Of a DNA stretch of 64,000 bases, positions 7,969 to 16,975 are shown piece by piece. The notes beneath the pieces are model-generated. The model was not told the origin of the DNA. It searched no databases and saw only the letters and a program-made list of their open reading frames with translations. Numbering within the stretch: the first letter of the stretch is position 1; every line of letters starts with the position of its first letter. The DNA is from Psychroflexus maritimus (GTDB taxonomy: Bacteria > Bacteroidota > Bacteroidia > Flavobacteriales > Flavobacteriaceae): contig NZ_JAANAS010000061.1 of NCBI RefSeq assembly GCF_011089875.1, positions 85,831 to 149,830 of the forward strand. Reading direction: 5' to 3'. Position numbers and translations under genes: made by a program.

Positions 7969-9813
7969 ATGACTAAAAAACTATTCCCTCTGTTACTTTT
8001 ATTAATTCTCGCTCAATTTAAAGCTGCAGGACAGTTTCAAGAGTTTGAAAATTACCTTACATTTAGACAACTTGAAAAAGCCAAGGAGCTCATTCAATCT
8101 GAAGAGCTTTCAGCCTTAGACAAAAAAATTCTACAAGGAAAATTTTATATTGAAAACTACCAAATTGATTCTGCTTTTATAAGTTTGTTAGAAGTAGATA
8201 CACTTCAGCTTAATCAAGAACAGAAAGCCTATTATTCATACTATTTAGCAGATGCTTACGACCAAACTTCAGAATATAGTCTTGCCGTTGATTTTATGAC
8301 ACAAGCGCAAAGCTTATATGAAGACTTAGGCCTGAAAAACGAAGCCAACGAAATGAACTTAAAAATTTATCTCACTTTGCTTTCTTCTCCGTTTTTTAAA
8401 GGTGGGGATATTTCTTACTTAGAAAATTTTTACGAAAAAGCTAAAGAATTAGAAAATTATAATCAACTTTCTAGAGCAGAAATTAATCTAGCCTTCGAAA
8501 ATTTTAATCCAGAAAACCCTTTTGAAATAATTGATTATTTTGATCGAGCATTTGAACTAAGTAAGAAATCTGACAATAAATTAGACCAAGCTAGAGTGCT
8601 GAATTATTATGGAATGATTTACGGTGAAAGTTTTGGTATAACTGATTCTGCCGAGAAATATTACAACCAAGCCTTAAAAATTTACGAAGAATTTGACGAC
8701 AACTATAAGAAAAAACCTATTTATATTCTAAAATCTAATCTAGCTAGGGCAAAAGGAGATTATAAAGAGTCTATACGTATGCTGAAAATTGCCGATAGTA
8801 TTCCAACTTATACTTACAAAAATGAAATGAACGTTAGCATTTATCAAAACCTAGCTAATGATTATAAGGATTTAGAAATGGTTGATTCTGCTTATTTTTA
8901 CATGCTTCGTTACAATGAAGCTAGAGATGAGATTAATTATCAAAAGCAAAACGTAAATTTAGCGCGTTTTGAAGCTGAGAAAAAAGAAAAAGAAAACCTT
9001 ATTTTAAATCAACGAAATGAGCGTAACAGAAACCTATTGTTTGGCATGGGAGGCTTGTTAATTGGTTTTTCTTTAATCTCTTATTTACTCTACATTAACA
9101 ACAAAAAAAAACAACTTATATTTGAACAGAAAGAAGAAGTAAACCATCAAAAAACACAAGGTTTGCTTAACCAAATTAAAATGACTACAATTGAGGGAGT
9201 TTTAAAAGGGCAAGAGCAAGAAAGGAAGAAAATCGCTAGCGATTTACACGATAATTTAGGGGCTAGATTAACTGCACTTCGCATGAATTTTAAACATTTA
9301 AAAGATCAATGTGTCAACAATTCTGAACTTCAAAATCCGCTAGAAAAAACAGAACAACTCCTAGAAGAAACTTACCATGACATTAGGCGAATGTCGCATA
9401 TACAAAACTCAGGAATCCTGGCCAAAGAAGGTTTGATTCCGGCCATTGAAAAGTTTGTTGAAGCGATAAATTCTGATCAACTAAATATTGAAGTTTCTCA
9501 TTTTGATAAGGATGAAAAATTAAGTAATAATCTTGAAATTAACCTATTTAGAATTATTCAGGAATTAACAACTAACATTACAAAACACGCAAAAGCCTCA
9601 GAAGCTAGTATAAACATTACAAATCATGAAGACTCAATTAATATTATGATTGAAGACAACGGAGTAGGATTTGATACTTCAAAAATCAAACCTCACGCTG
9701 GTATAGGCTTATCTAGTATAAAAGAAAAAGTAGAAGACCTAAATGGTAGTTTGGCAATTGATAGCTATCCAGGAAAAGGAACCACCATAATCATAGACCT
9801 CCCAATACAATAA
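7969..9813 (+). CDS. TPR-containing sensor histidine kinase
   Basis: 614 residues. It has an N-terminal signal peptide (1-22), a long helical TPR sensor region outside the cytoplasm (about 25-330), one membrane helix (about 356-375), a coiled segment, a HisKA_3 dimerisation domain with phosphorylated H427 (SDLHDNLGARL), and an HATPase domain with N box (ELTTNITKHAKAS, near 529-541) and G boxes (DNGVGFD, GIGLSSI). This is the NarX/DegS-like kinase class paired with LuxR-type regulators. The response regulator gene starts two bases after the stop, so the two form a two-component system. The stimulus is unknown. Confidence 0.93.
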   Translation: MTKKLFPLLLLLILAQFKAAGQFQEFENYLTFRQLEKAKELIQSEELSALDKKILQGKFYIENYQIDSAFISLLEVDTLQLNQEQKAYYSYYLADAYDQTSEYSLAVDFMTQAQSLYEDLGLKNEANEMNLKIYLTLLSSPFFKGGDISYLENFYEKAKELENYNQLSRAEINLAFENFNPENPFEIIDYFDRAFELSKKSDNKLDQARVLNYYGMIYGESFGITDSAEKYYNQALKIYEEFDDNYKKKPIYILKSNLARAKGDYKESIRMLKIADSIPTYTYKNEMNVSIYQNLANDYKDLEMVDSAYFYMLRYNEARDEINYQKQNVNLARFEAEKKEKENLILNQRNERNRNLLFGMGGLLIGFSLISYLLYINNKKKQLIFEQKEEVNHQKTQGLLNQIKMTTIEGVLKGQEQERKKIASDLHDNLGARLTALRMNFKHLKDQCVNNSELQNPLEKTEQLLEETYHDIRRMSHIQNSGILAKEGLIPAIEKFVEAINSDQLNIEVSHFDKDEKLSNNLEINLFRIIQELTTNITKHAKASEASINITNHEDSINIMIEDNGVGFDTSKIKPHAGIGLSSIKEKVEDLNGSLAIDSYPGKGTTIIIDLPIQ

Positions 9814-9815
9814 AT

Positions 9816-10436
9816 ATGATAAGATTAGCTATAGCAGACGACCATCAATCTCTTGTAGATGGTATTAAATTAATTATAGAACCTATTGAAGATATTGAAG
9901 TGGTAGCAACTGCTAACAACGGTAAAGATTTGATTGAGCTCGTGAAATTAAAAAAACCTGATGTCATTTTAACCGACATTAAAATGCCGCTCATGGATGG
10001 TTATGAAGTAGCCGAACAGGTAAAATCTGCTTGGCCAAAAATTAAAGTAATTGCTTTTTCAATGTTTGACGACCAACATGCTATTAATAAAATGAAGACG
10101 GCAGGAGCAAAAGCTTATCTGTTAAAAAATTCTCCACTTGAAACCATAAAAAATGTAATTTATAAAGTGCATGAAGGAGAATCTTACTTTGAAGAACAAA
10201 GTATTAAACCTATTAAACGAGTGAGCAAGGAAATGAATTTCACCAAGCTCACAAAAACCGAACGTGAGATTTTAGAATTAATTGCTCAAGGTAAATCAAC
10301 TAGGGAAATTGCTGAAATTAGAGGCTCAGCAGAATCTACAGTAGATAAACACAGAAAAAATATGATGCGTAAATTAAACCTAAACGGCAAAGGAGAATTG
10401 GTTAAATATGCCTACGGTGTAAGATACGAACTCTAA
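9816..10436 (+). CDS. LuxR/NarL-family response regulator
   Basis: 206 residues. The receiver domain spans about 1-120 with acidic pocket DD (8-9), phospho-acceptor D54 in ILTDIKMP and the conserved lysine in YLLKNS. The LuxR/GerE helix-turn-helix (about 140-206) shows LTKTEREILELIAQGKSTREIAE and the recognition helix around ESTVDKHRKNMMRKL. It is the cognate partner of the upstream kinase. LuxR-type dimers bind inverted repeats, and the palindrome at 11493-11506 is a speculative target. Confidence 0.95.
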   Translation: MIRLAIADDHQSLVDGIKLIIEPIEDIEVVATANNGKDLIELVKLKKPDVILTDIKMPLMDGYEVAEQVKSAWPKIKVIAFSMFDDQHAINKMKTAGAKAYLLKNSPLETIKNVIYKVHEGESYFEEQSIKPIKRVSKEMNFTKLTKTEREILELIAQGKSTREIAEIRGSAESTVDKHRKNMMRKLNLNGKGELVKYAYGVRYEL

Positions 10437-10445
10437 ATAATATGT

Positions 10446-11372
10446 ATGTCGATTGCCCTTTTTATTCAACATCGGTTTTCAGAGCGATGGAAAGACCACC
10501 TAAGTCAACTATTACCTACTACAAAAATTGAAATTTATCCTGAAATTGAAAAGCCAGACGAAGTAAGTTACGCTATTAGTTGGAAGCATGACTTAGGGGT
10601 GTTTAATCAATTTAAAAACCTGAAAGTTATTGCTAGTTTAGGCGCTGGCGTACATCACATTTTAAAAGATGAATCGATTCCTGAAAGTATTCAAATTACA
10701 AGAATAGTTGATGAGCAACTTCAGAAAGACATGGCTAGCTTTGTATTAACGCAATGCTTAAATGTAAATCGAAATATATTTCAATACCTGCGTCAACAAG
10801 AACAAAAAGAGTGGAAATTGAATACCTATAAAACTCCTGAAGAAACCAAAGTAGGTATTTTAGGAATGGGTGTTTTAGGTAAATCAGCTGGAGAATTACT
10901 CCACCAAAACGGATTTCAAGTGATGGGCTGGTCAAGGTCTAAAAAACAAATTGATTACATTGAAACTTACGAAGCTTCAGCACTTAATCAATTTCTTTCA
11001 AAAACAGATATTTTAGTATGTTTGCTTCCTATTACTAAAGCCACTATTGGGCTTGTGAATTGCAAAATGTTTAATCAATTGCCTAAAAATAGTAGTTTTA
11101 TTAATGTAGCTCGTGGCGAATTAGTGGAGGATGCCGATTTACTTAAAGCATTAAATAATAATCGATTAAAATGGGCTGTATTAGACGTATTTAAAGAAGA
11201 GCCACTTTCTAAAAACCATCTGTATTGGTCACACCCAAAAGTGATTATAACACCACATTCGGCTAGTTTAACCAACCCAAAAACTGCTTCCAAGCAATTG
11301 GCAGCTAATTATTTGCGCTTAACGGAAGAAAAAGAGCTCCACAATTTGGTTGATCGTGAAAGAGGTTATTAA
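10446..11372 (+). CDS. D-2-hydroxyacid dehydrogenase (GhrA-like glyoxylate/hydroxypyruvate reductase)
   Basis: 308 residues, NAD(P)-dependent. It has the Rossmann signature GILGMGVLGKSAGELL (about 139-154), an arginine in NVARGELVED (about 219-228), the catalytic glutamate in VFKEEPL and the histidine in ITPHSASLT, the standard Arg-Glu-His triad. The closest class is GhrA, which reduces glyoxylate or hydroxypyruvate; substrate is inferred. It starts 9 bases after the response regulator and may be co-transcribed with it. ATG 10446 was chosen; the ATG at 10442 is out of frame. Confidence 0.87.
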   Translation: MSIALFIQHRFSERWKDHLSQLLPTTKIEIYPEIEKPDEVSYAISWKHDLGVFNQFKNLKVIASLGAGVHHILKDESIPESIQITRIVDEQLQKDMASFVLTQCLNVNRNIFQYLRQQEQKEWKLNTYKTPEETKVGILGMGVLGKSAGELLHQNGFQVMGWSRSKKQIDYIETYEASALNQFLSKTDILVCLLPITKATIGLVNCKMFNQLPKNSSFINVARGELVEDADLLKALNNNRLKWAVLDVFKEEPLSKNHLYWSHPKVIITPHSASLTNPKTASKQLAANYLRLTEEKELHNLVDRERGY

Positions 11373-11492
11373 GCTTAACAAATTTTTCTGGTATTAATCC
11401 TTATCCTTGTTATTTTGTACAGAAGAAACTTATCTTTATTTCAAAAATTGAGGTCTTAAAATCAATAAAATTTAGTGTTAAATCTTACCTTT

Positions 11493-11506
11493 CTACCTAG
11501 AGGTAG
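11493..11506. promoter_or_regulatory. Operator-like inverted repeat
   Basis: CTACCT-AG-AGGTAG is a 6-base perfect inverted repeat around a 2-base centre. It sits alone between the two-component operon and the terminator at 11601, 12 bases before a tiny ORF. The short centre suits a dimeric DNA-binding protein better than an RNA hairpin. The binding protein is unknown. Confidence 0.35.
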
Positions 11507-11518
11507 TATCTTAGTAAA

Positions 11519-11584
11519 ATGGGAAAAATTAATATTTTGGAGGAGGAAGACTTTCTGTATAATCAATTATTTGTAGAAAATTAG
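11519..11584 (+). CDS. Possible 21-residue microprotein
   Basis: ATG to TAG with sequence MGKINILEEEDFLYNQLFVEN. It sits between a palindrome and a strong terminator, as a short monocistronic transcript would. It is acidic, with no signal peptide or cysteine. I do not recognise it; an open frame this short can occur by chance. Confidence 0.25.
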   Translation: MGKINILEEEDFLYNQLFVEN

Positions 11585-11599
11585 GCTACTTAAATTAAC

Positions 11600-11632
11600 A
11601 AAAAAAAGCCTCCGCGTAGGAAGCTTTTTTTT
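11600..11632. terminator. Bidirectional rho-independent terminator
   Basis: Stem GCCTCC / GGAAGC (with one G-U pair) around loop GCGTA, flanked by A7 on the left and T8 on the right. It works in both directions between the plus-strand region and the minus-strand lipoprotein gene ending at 11646. Confidence 0.85.
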
Positions 11633-11645
11633 AGAAGCAATTAAT

Positions 11646-11915
11646 TTAGTTGCAAGTAGCACCAAGGGCTTCTATTCCAGAAATATAATCTGAAAATGAA
11701 TTACCTTCTAAATCAACGGTTTCTTCTTGACCCATAGAGATTACAGTTACTGTACCGTCTCCATTATCACAATACTCGGTGCTTGTTGCTTGTCCAAGTA
11801 ATTCCAAGTCACAAACTAAACAATCGTTAGCAGATGAAGAATCATCGTCTGAAGAACATGAGGTAAAAGCAAAAAAAGCTGCTAGAAGTGATACTGATAA
11901 TAATAATTTTTTCAT
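11646..11915 (-). CDS. Small lipoprotein of unknown function
   Basis: 89 residues from ATG 11915, chosen because it opens a proper SPII signal (MKKLLLSV ... FTSC, C21). The longer frame adds 12 residues that spoil the signal. After the lipidated cysteine comes an acidic/serine run (SSDDDSSS), resembling the acid-rich tethers of surface-exposed flavobacterial lipoproteins. Mature cysteines in DCLVCDLE, EYCD and the C-terminal ATC could form disulfides. I do not recognise a family. It is monocistronic, with a strong terminator after it. Confidence 0.75.
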   Translation of the reverse strand: MKKLLLSVSLLAAFFAFTSCSSDDDSSSANDCLVCDLELLGQATSTEYCDNGDGTVTVISMGQEETVDLEGNSFSDYISGIEALGATCN

Positions 11916-12083
11916 TATAATTGAATTTTTTTTAATGAAACATTCAATCACTCAGTGACCCCACTTCGATACAATTCCAACTCCACTTACGTTCGTTGGA
12001 AGCAACCGAACTGACATTGTTTTTCGTTACAGGGATATTCCGTATAATTTTTTTAAGTCAATATTTCCTGCTAAATTTACCCC

Positions 12084-12593
12084 ATGAATTCAGTTAAATC
12101 CATAGCTGTTGATGCTCCTATCGAGCTTCGTGTGCGTTTTACCCGCTTTTCTGCTAAATCAGCTGAAGATTTAGTCAAGCTAATCAATCTGTGGAAAAGC
12201 GACAAAAACTTTCCTTATCCAATAAAACAAATAGACGAGCATATTTGGATAGAGATTCCTAAGAAGCATAAAAAAATGCATTCGCCTTACCTGCATTTAG
12301 AATTGTTCCCTAAAAAGGAAGGGACTGAAGTAGCTGGTCTTTTTGGTCCTGACCCAAGCCTATGGACTATGTTTATGTTTTTGCATTTCTTTCTAGCTTT
12401 AGTTTTTATTATTCTTGGAATTTGGGGCTATAGCAGCTGGAGTTTGGGTAAGGAATACCTGCCTCAATTTCTTATTATGGGGGTAATCGGGTTGATTTGG
12501 GTAGGCCTATATTTCTTTGCCCGCTACAACAGAAACAAAGGGAAAGCCCAAGCTAAAGAACTAGAAAGAATAATGAATCAGCTACTCAATTAA
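12084..12593 (+). CDS. Membrane protein of unknown function
   Basis: 169 residues. The N-terminal half (1-95) is soluble and mixed, ending in an LHLELFPKKEGT strand. Two membrane helices follow (about 95-118 and 129-147), then a basic amphipathic tail. I know similar unnamed proteins from Flavobacteriaceae but no function. It stands alone, with 320 gene-free bases between it and aconitase. Confidence 0.7.
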   Translation: MNSVKSIAVDAPIELRVRFTRFSAKSAEDLVKLINLWKSDKNFPYPIKQIDEHIWIEIPKKHKKMHSPYLHLELFPKKEGTEVAGLFGPDPSLWTMFMFLHFFLALVFIILGIWGYSSWSLGKEYLPQFLIMGVIGLIWVGLYFFARYNRNKGKAQAKELERIMNQLLN

Positions 12594-12913
12594 GGCATTA
12601 TCCTACTTTTTTATCAAAATTTTTTAATAGGTGTTAATTAAATTTCCTTTTGGTTATTAAGTTGCTTTATTGTTCAGAATGTTATCTAAAATCATTCTAA
12701 ATTAAAGCTTTAGGGATTGTTGAATGACTTTTGTGCGTGTTGGTATTGAGAATTTGATAATTTGCCTTATTATAAAATTTGTTTTTCGTAATTTCATTAT
12801 CAAAAAGCCTTGACTTGCTAATTTTTTTTTAATGTTTTTTGATAAATTATGCTTATTTTTAAAACTGCAATCGTTTTAGTACTTTTGTGCAAGTTTAATA
12901 AAAATACGAAATT
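12594..12913. other. 320-base gene-free region before aconitase
   Basis: Very AT-rich, with no ORF of note and no strong hairpin. It carries the candidate aconitase promoter near its right end and nothing else I can support. Confidence 0.6.
12880..12887 (+). promoter_or_regulatory. Probable -7 element of the aconitase gene
   Basis: TACTTTTG matches TAnnTTTG exactly, 26 bases before the aconitase ATG. The -33 position is only a T-run, so the match is half-complete. Confidence 0.45.
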
Positions 12914-15178
12914 ATGGCCTTTGATATTGATATGATTAAAAAGGTGTATGAACAAATGGACAGCCGAATTAAAAAGGCACGTGAAGTTGTTGACACACCA
13001 CTTACTTTAGCAGAAAAGATTCTATATACCCATTTATGGGATGGAGACCCTGCCACAAAATACGAACGCGGAAAAGATTACGTCAATTTTTCTCCAGATC
13101 GTATAGCATGTCAAGATGCCACTGCACAAATGGCCTTGCTTCAGTTTATGCAAGCTGGAAAAGAACAAGTGGCTGTGCCTACAACCGTTCATTGTGATCA
13201 CTTAATTCAAGCAAAAGACGGAGCAAAGAAAGATTTAAAAAGCGCTAATGATGCCTCTAGTGAAGTTTTTGACTTCCTAGAATCCGTTTCTAATAAATAT
13301 GGTATAGGTTTCTGGAAACCTGGAGCGGGTATTATTCACCAAGTGGTTTTAGAAAATTATGCATTCCCAGGAGGAATGATGATTGGAACCGATTCACACA
13401 CCGTAAACGCTGGCGGATTAGGAATGGTGGCCGTTGGAGTAGGAGGTGCTGATGCCGTTGACGTAATGGCTGGTATGCCGTGGGAACTTAAATTCCCTAA
13501 ACTAATTGGAGTGAAACTAACAGGTGAACCTCAGGGTTGGACAGCTGCTAAAGATGTAATTCTTAAGGTTGCTGAAATTCTTACCGTAAAAGGAGGAACA
13601 GGAAGTATTGTAGAATATTTTGGCCCTGGAGCTCAAAATCTTTCGTGTACAGGAAAAGGAACCATCTGTAATATGGGAGCTGAAATTGGTGCAACCACTT
13701 CTACTTTTGGTTACGATCTTTCCATGGAGCGCTTCTTAAGAGCAACCGATAGAAATGATGTTGCTGATGAAGCCAACAAAATAAAAGATCACTTAACGGG
13801 TGACCCAGAAGTGTATGCTAACCCAGAAAAATACTTCGACCAAGTTATAGAAATTGACCTTTCTACTTTACGTCCCCACTTAAATGGACCTTTTACTCCA
13901 GATTTAGCTACTCCGGTAGGCGAATTAGGAGCTAAAGCCAAAGAGAATGATTGGCCAATTAAAGTAGATTGGGGATTAATTGGTTCTTGTACCAACTCTT
14001 CTTACGAAGATTTAACAAGAGCCGCTTCCATAGCCCAACAAGCAATTGATAAGAAGCTAAAACCAAAATCTGATTTTGGAATTAACCCAGGTTCTGAACA
14101 AATTAGATTCACCGCAGAAAGAGACGGTCTTTTAAAAGTGTTTGAAGACCTTGGCGCAACTATATTTACCAATGCTTGTGGACCATGTATTGGTCAGTGG
14201 GATAGAAGTGACCGAAAAGGAGATGAGAAAAACACCATTGTACACTCGTTTAACAGAAACTTTTCTAAACGTGCCGATGGTAACCCAAATACACATGCTT
14301 TTGTTGGTTCGCCAGAAATGGTAGCGGCTATCGCAATATCTGGTCGATTAGACTTTGACCCAATGAACGATACCCTAATTAATGAAGATGGCGAAGAAGT
14401 AAAATTAGATATGCCTAACGGTATTGAATTACCACCACAAGGTTTTGAGGTTGAAGATAATGGTTACTTAGCGCCTAAAGAAGATGGAAGTAGCGTTGAG
14501 GTAAAAGTTGCTGAAGATTCTAATCGTCTTCAACTGCTTGAACCATTTGATCCTTGGGATGGTAAGAATTTAATGGATGCTAAATTGCTTATTAAAGCTC
14601 ACGGAAAGTGTACTACAGACCATATTTCCATGGCTGGTCCTTGGTTGAAATACCGAGGTCATTTAGATAACATTTCAGATAACTGTTTAATTGGTGCTGT
14701 AAACGCTTTTAACAAGCAAACTAACTTTGTGAAAAGTCAAATTACAGGCGAATATGATGCTGTACCTAAAACGCAACGTCAGTATAAAGCTGAAGGAATT
14801 CCTACTGTAGTGGTAGGCGACCATAACTACGGTGAAGGTTCTTCAAGAGAACACGCCGCTATGGAGCCAAGACACTTAGGTGTTCGTGTTGTATTAGTAA
14901 AATCTTTTGCAAGAATTCACGAAACTAACTTGAAAAAACAAGGTATGTTAGGAATTACATTTGCTAATGAAGATGACTACGATTTAATTCAGGAAGATGA
15001 TACTTTTAACTTTGTTGACCTTGAAGGCTTTGCACCAGATAAGCCATTGACTATTGAACTCGTTCATGGCGACGGTTCAAAAGATACTATTAAGGCAAAT
15101 CATACTTATAATGAAACGCAAATAGGATGGTATAAAGAAGGTTCAGCTTTGAATATGATTAAAAAAATGAATCAGTAA
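12914..15178 (+). CDS. acn: Aconitate hydratase (mitochondrial-type)
   Basis: Interconverts citrate and isocitrate in the TCA cycle with a [4Fe-4S] cluster. It is 754 residues long, the size of mitochondrial-type aconitases and shorter than AcnA of enterobacteria. The cluster cysteines are C359 in GSCTNSS and C422/C425 in ACGPCIGQW. Also visible are [11 protein letters not shown] (158-168) and the swivel-domain motif [15 protein letters not shown] with the catalytic serine. Monocistronic, followed by a good terminator; citrate synthase is at 46875, so the pathway genes are not clustered. Confidence 0.97.
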   Translation: MAFDIDMIKKVYEQMDSRIKKAREVVDTPLTLAEKILYTHLWDGDPATKYERGKDYVNFSPDRIACQDATAQMALLQFMQAGKEQVAVPTTVHCDHLIQAKDGAKKDLKSANDASSEVFDFLESVSNKYGIGFWKPGAGIIHQVVLENYAFPGGMMIGTDSHTVNAGGLGMVAVGVGGADAVDVMAGMPWELKFPKLIGVKLTGEPQGWTAAKDVILKVAEILTVKGGTGSIVEYFGPGAQNLSCTGKGTICNMGAEIGATTSTFGYDLSMERFLRATDRNDVADEANKIKDHLTGDPEVYANPEKYFDQVIEIDLSTLRPHLNGPFTPDLATPVGELGAKAKENDWPIKVDWGLIGSCTNSSYEDLTRAASIAQQAIDKKLKPKSDFGINPGSEQIRFTAERDGLLKVFEDLGATIFTNACGPCIGQWDRSDRKGDEKNTIVHSFNRNFSKRADGNPNTHAFVGSPEMVAAIAISGRLDFDPMNDTLINEDGEEVKLDMPNGIELPPQGFEVEDNGYLAPKEDGSSVEVKVAEDSNRLQLLEPFDPWDGKNLMDAKLLIKAHGKCTTDHISMAGPWLKYRGHLDNISDNCLIGAVNAFNKQTNFVKSQITGEYDAVPKTQRQYKAEGIPTVVVGDHNYGEGSSREHAAMEPRHLGVRVVLVKSFARIHETNLKKQGMLGITFANEDDYDLIQEDDTFNFVDLEGFAPDKPLTIELVHGDGSKDTIKANHTYNETQIGWYKEGSALNMIKKMNQ

Positions 15179-15205
15179 GCTTTTTGCTATATCAATATAT
15201 TAGTG

Positions 15206-15241
15206 AGAAGAGGGTTAACTTTTAAGTTGCCCTCTTTTTTT
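15206..15241 (+). terminator. Rho-independent terminator after aconitase
   Basis: Stem AAGAGGG / CCCTCTT, extended by AACTT / AAGTT, with a T run. Confidence 0.9.
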
Positions 15242-15291
15242 GTCTTACTTTTTTATCATTTTTGAATAATGTACTACTGGTTCACTATAAA

Positions 15292-15324
15292 TTGAATTAA
15301 TTCAAGCCTATTTCTTTATCTTTG
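15292..15324 (+). promoter_or_regulatory. Promoter of the rhomboid gene, suggesting a leaderless mRNA
   Basis: TTG at 15292-15294 and TATCTTTG at 15317-15324 with a 22-base spacer. The ATG follows the -7 element by only 4 bases, so transcription would begin at or beside the start codon. Confidence 0.5.
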
Positions 15325-15328
15325 AATT

Positions 15329-16093
15329 ATGAAAACGTCGAGCTCTTATAAAATCAGTTTTTCTTGGGAGGTCTTGCTGTATCCTATTCTTTTTCTTTTG
15401 GTGATTTGGTTGGTGTTTTGGTTGGAAACAAATTTTGCTTATAACTTCAATGAATTTGGTGTCTTTCCAAGGAAAATAAGTGGTTTGATAGGTGTTTTTG
15501 TAAGTCCCGTTATCCACTCTGGCCTAGAACATTTGTATCAAAATTCAGCTCCTCTAGTGGTTTTGTCGGCTGCTTTATTTTATTTCTATAAGCCAATTGC
15601 CTGGAAGGTGTTTATTATCGGTTATTTAGCCTCTGGACTACTTCTTTGGACAATAGGAAGACCTTCTTACCACATTGGCGCAAGTGGAATAATTTATTTC
15701 TTATTCGGTTTTCTTTTTTTTAAAGGACTGCTTTCTGGATATTTCAGATTAATTGCCTTATCCTTGGCAGTTGTATTTTTATACGGTAGCTTAGTTTGGG
15801 GTATTTTTCCTACAAAACCAAATGTTTCATGGGAAGGACATTTAGCAGGTCTTAGTGTTGGTTTAGTTATTGCTTTATTGTATAGAAAATTTACGATTTC
15901 ATCAACTTACGATCGCTATAAACAACCTATCTTAAAAGATTCCCCCAATGATCCTTTTTTGCAGCAATTTGATGAAGAAGGTAATTTTATTGATGCGAAA
16001 GATTTGGTAGAAGATCAACCAAATTTACAAACTACGGAAGAGGCATCGGTTGAAATAGAATACCATTTTACTCCCAAAAAATCAGATAAATAA
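15329..16093 (+). CDS. Rhomboid family intramembrane serine protease
   Basis: 254 residues with about six membrane helices. The catalytic dyad is S119 in HIGASG and H171 in WEGHLAG; H68 and N72 in HLYQN fill the oxyanion positions. All rhomboid active-site residues are therefore present and the enzyme should be active, cutting membrane helices. A soluble acidic C-terminal tail of about 60 residues follows the last helix. The substrate is unknown. Start ATG 15329 lies directly after a good -7 element. Confidence 0.93.
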   Translation: MKTSSSYKISFSWEVLLYPILFLLVIWLVFWLETNFAYNFNEFGVFPRKISGLIGVFVSPVIHSGLEHLYQNSAPLVVLSAALFYFYKPIAWKVFIIGYLASGLLLWTIGRPSYHIGASGIIYFLFGFLFFKGLLSGYFRLIALSLAVVFLYGSLVWGIFPTKPNVSWEGHLAGLSVGLVIALLYRKFTISSTYDRYKQPILKDSPNDPFLQQFDEEGNFIDAKDLVEDQPNLQTTEEASVEIEYHFTPKKSDK

Positions 16094-16112
16094 TTTTTCC
16101 ATTGGTTTTAAA

Positions 16113-16859
16113 CTAGTCTTCTAAATTTCTTCGGAGAAGTTCATAAAGAATAACCCCACAGGCTACTGAAACATTTAATGAGCCAGTTTTACCTAGCATT
16201 GGAAGTTTTATACTTTTATCTGCGGCTTTAAGAACTTGTTTAGAGATTCCCTTGCCTTCATCCCCCATAACTAAGGCTAGTGGTCCTTTTTCTACTGAAG
16301 TTTCATAAATAGTCTTAGAGGCCTTCTCTGAAGCAGTAAACACTTTAATGCCGCTAGCTTGTAGGTAGTAAACCGCATCCAATAAATGATTGACTCTAAC
16401 TATAGGTAAATTGTAAACAGCACCAGAAGAGGTTTTTACTGTTTCGTTGTTAATAGGAGCAGAGTTATTTATAGGAATGATTACACAGCCTATTCCCGTT
16501 GCTTCCGCAGTTCTTATAATGCCTCCTAAGTTTCTAACATCGGTTACACCATCTAATAGCAAAAACCTTGCGGTATTTGAATTTTCTAAGCTTTTTTCAA
16601 CTTCTTCTTCAAGGTCTGCATAGCTTATTGGACTTACAAAAGCGATACATTCTTGGTGGTTTAGATGAGCGTATTTTCTAAATTTTTGCGGAGGAACAAA
16701 ACTTACTTTTATGCTCTGTTCTTTGGCTAAATCAATAATTCCATGATATTCTTTAGATTTATTGTTTTTGCTTAACCAAATGCTTTCAATTTGAGAGTCT
16801 TCATTTTTTAGAGCTTCTTTTATACCATGAATTCCAAATACTACCTCCTTATTACTCAT
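16113..16859 (-). CDS. rlmB: 23S rRNA (guanosine-2'-O-)-methyltransferase RlmB / TrmH-family
   Basis: 248-residue SPOUT methyltransferase. The N-terminal substrate-binding domain starts FGIHGIKEALKN. The C-terminal knot has RFLLLDGVTDVRNLGGIIRTAE motif 1 (split near residues 115-136), LALVMGDEGKGIS motif 2 and LPMLGKTGSLNVSVACGVILYE motif 3. The start is ATG 16859; an upstream in-frame extension of 25 residues overlaps the terminator and looks spurious. RlmB methylates 23S G2251 in E. coli; the exact target here is inferred. It lies convergent to the rhomboid gene. Confidence 0.92.
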   Translation of the reverse strand: MSNKEVVFGIHGIKEALKNEDSQIESIWLSKNNKSKEYHGIIDLAKEQSIKVSFVPPQKFRKYAHLNHQECIAFVSPISYADLEEEVEKSLENSNTARFLLLDGVTDVRNLGGIIRTAEATGIGCVIIPINNSAPINNETVKTSSGAVYNLPIVRVNHLLDAVYYLQASGIKVFTASEKASKTIYETSVEKGPLALVMGDEGKGISKQVLKAADKSIKLPMLGKTGSLNVSVACGVILYELLRRNLED

Positions 16860-16917
16860 TCTATTTTTTTTGCAAATATAGTTTTCTCTTTTTGTTTTCA
16901 CTCTTGTTTTACCCCAT

Positions 16918-16949
16918 AAAAAAAACACCGCCAATAAAAGGCGGTGTTT
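16918..16949 (-). terminator. Terminator of the SusC/SusD operon
   Basis: Stem AACACCGCC / GGCGGTGTT with a 7-base loop and, read on the minus strand, a run of T. It ends the four-gene operon and lies just upstream of rlmB. Confidence 0.92.
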
Positions 16950-16975
16950 AATAATTACTATTACTTAACTAATGA

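Noticed and set aside
13789..14324. Frames on both strands within aconitase
   Set aside because: They lie wholly inside a highly conserved enzyme gene and encode no recognisable protein.
16860..16934. N-terminal extension of rlmB
   Set aside because: Runs through the terminator of the SusCD operon and is not family-like.
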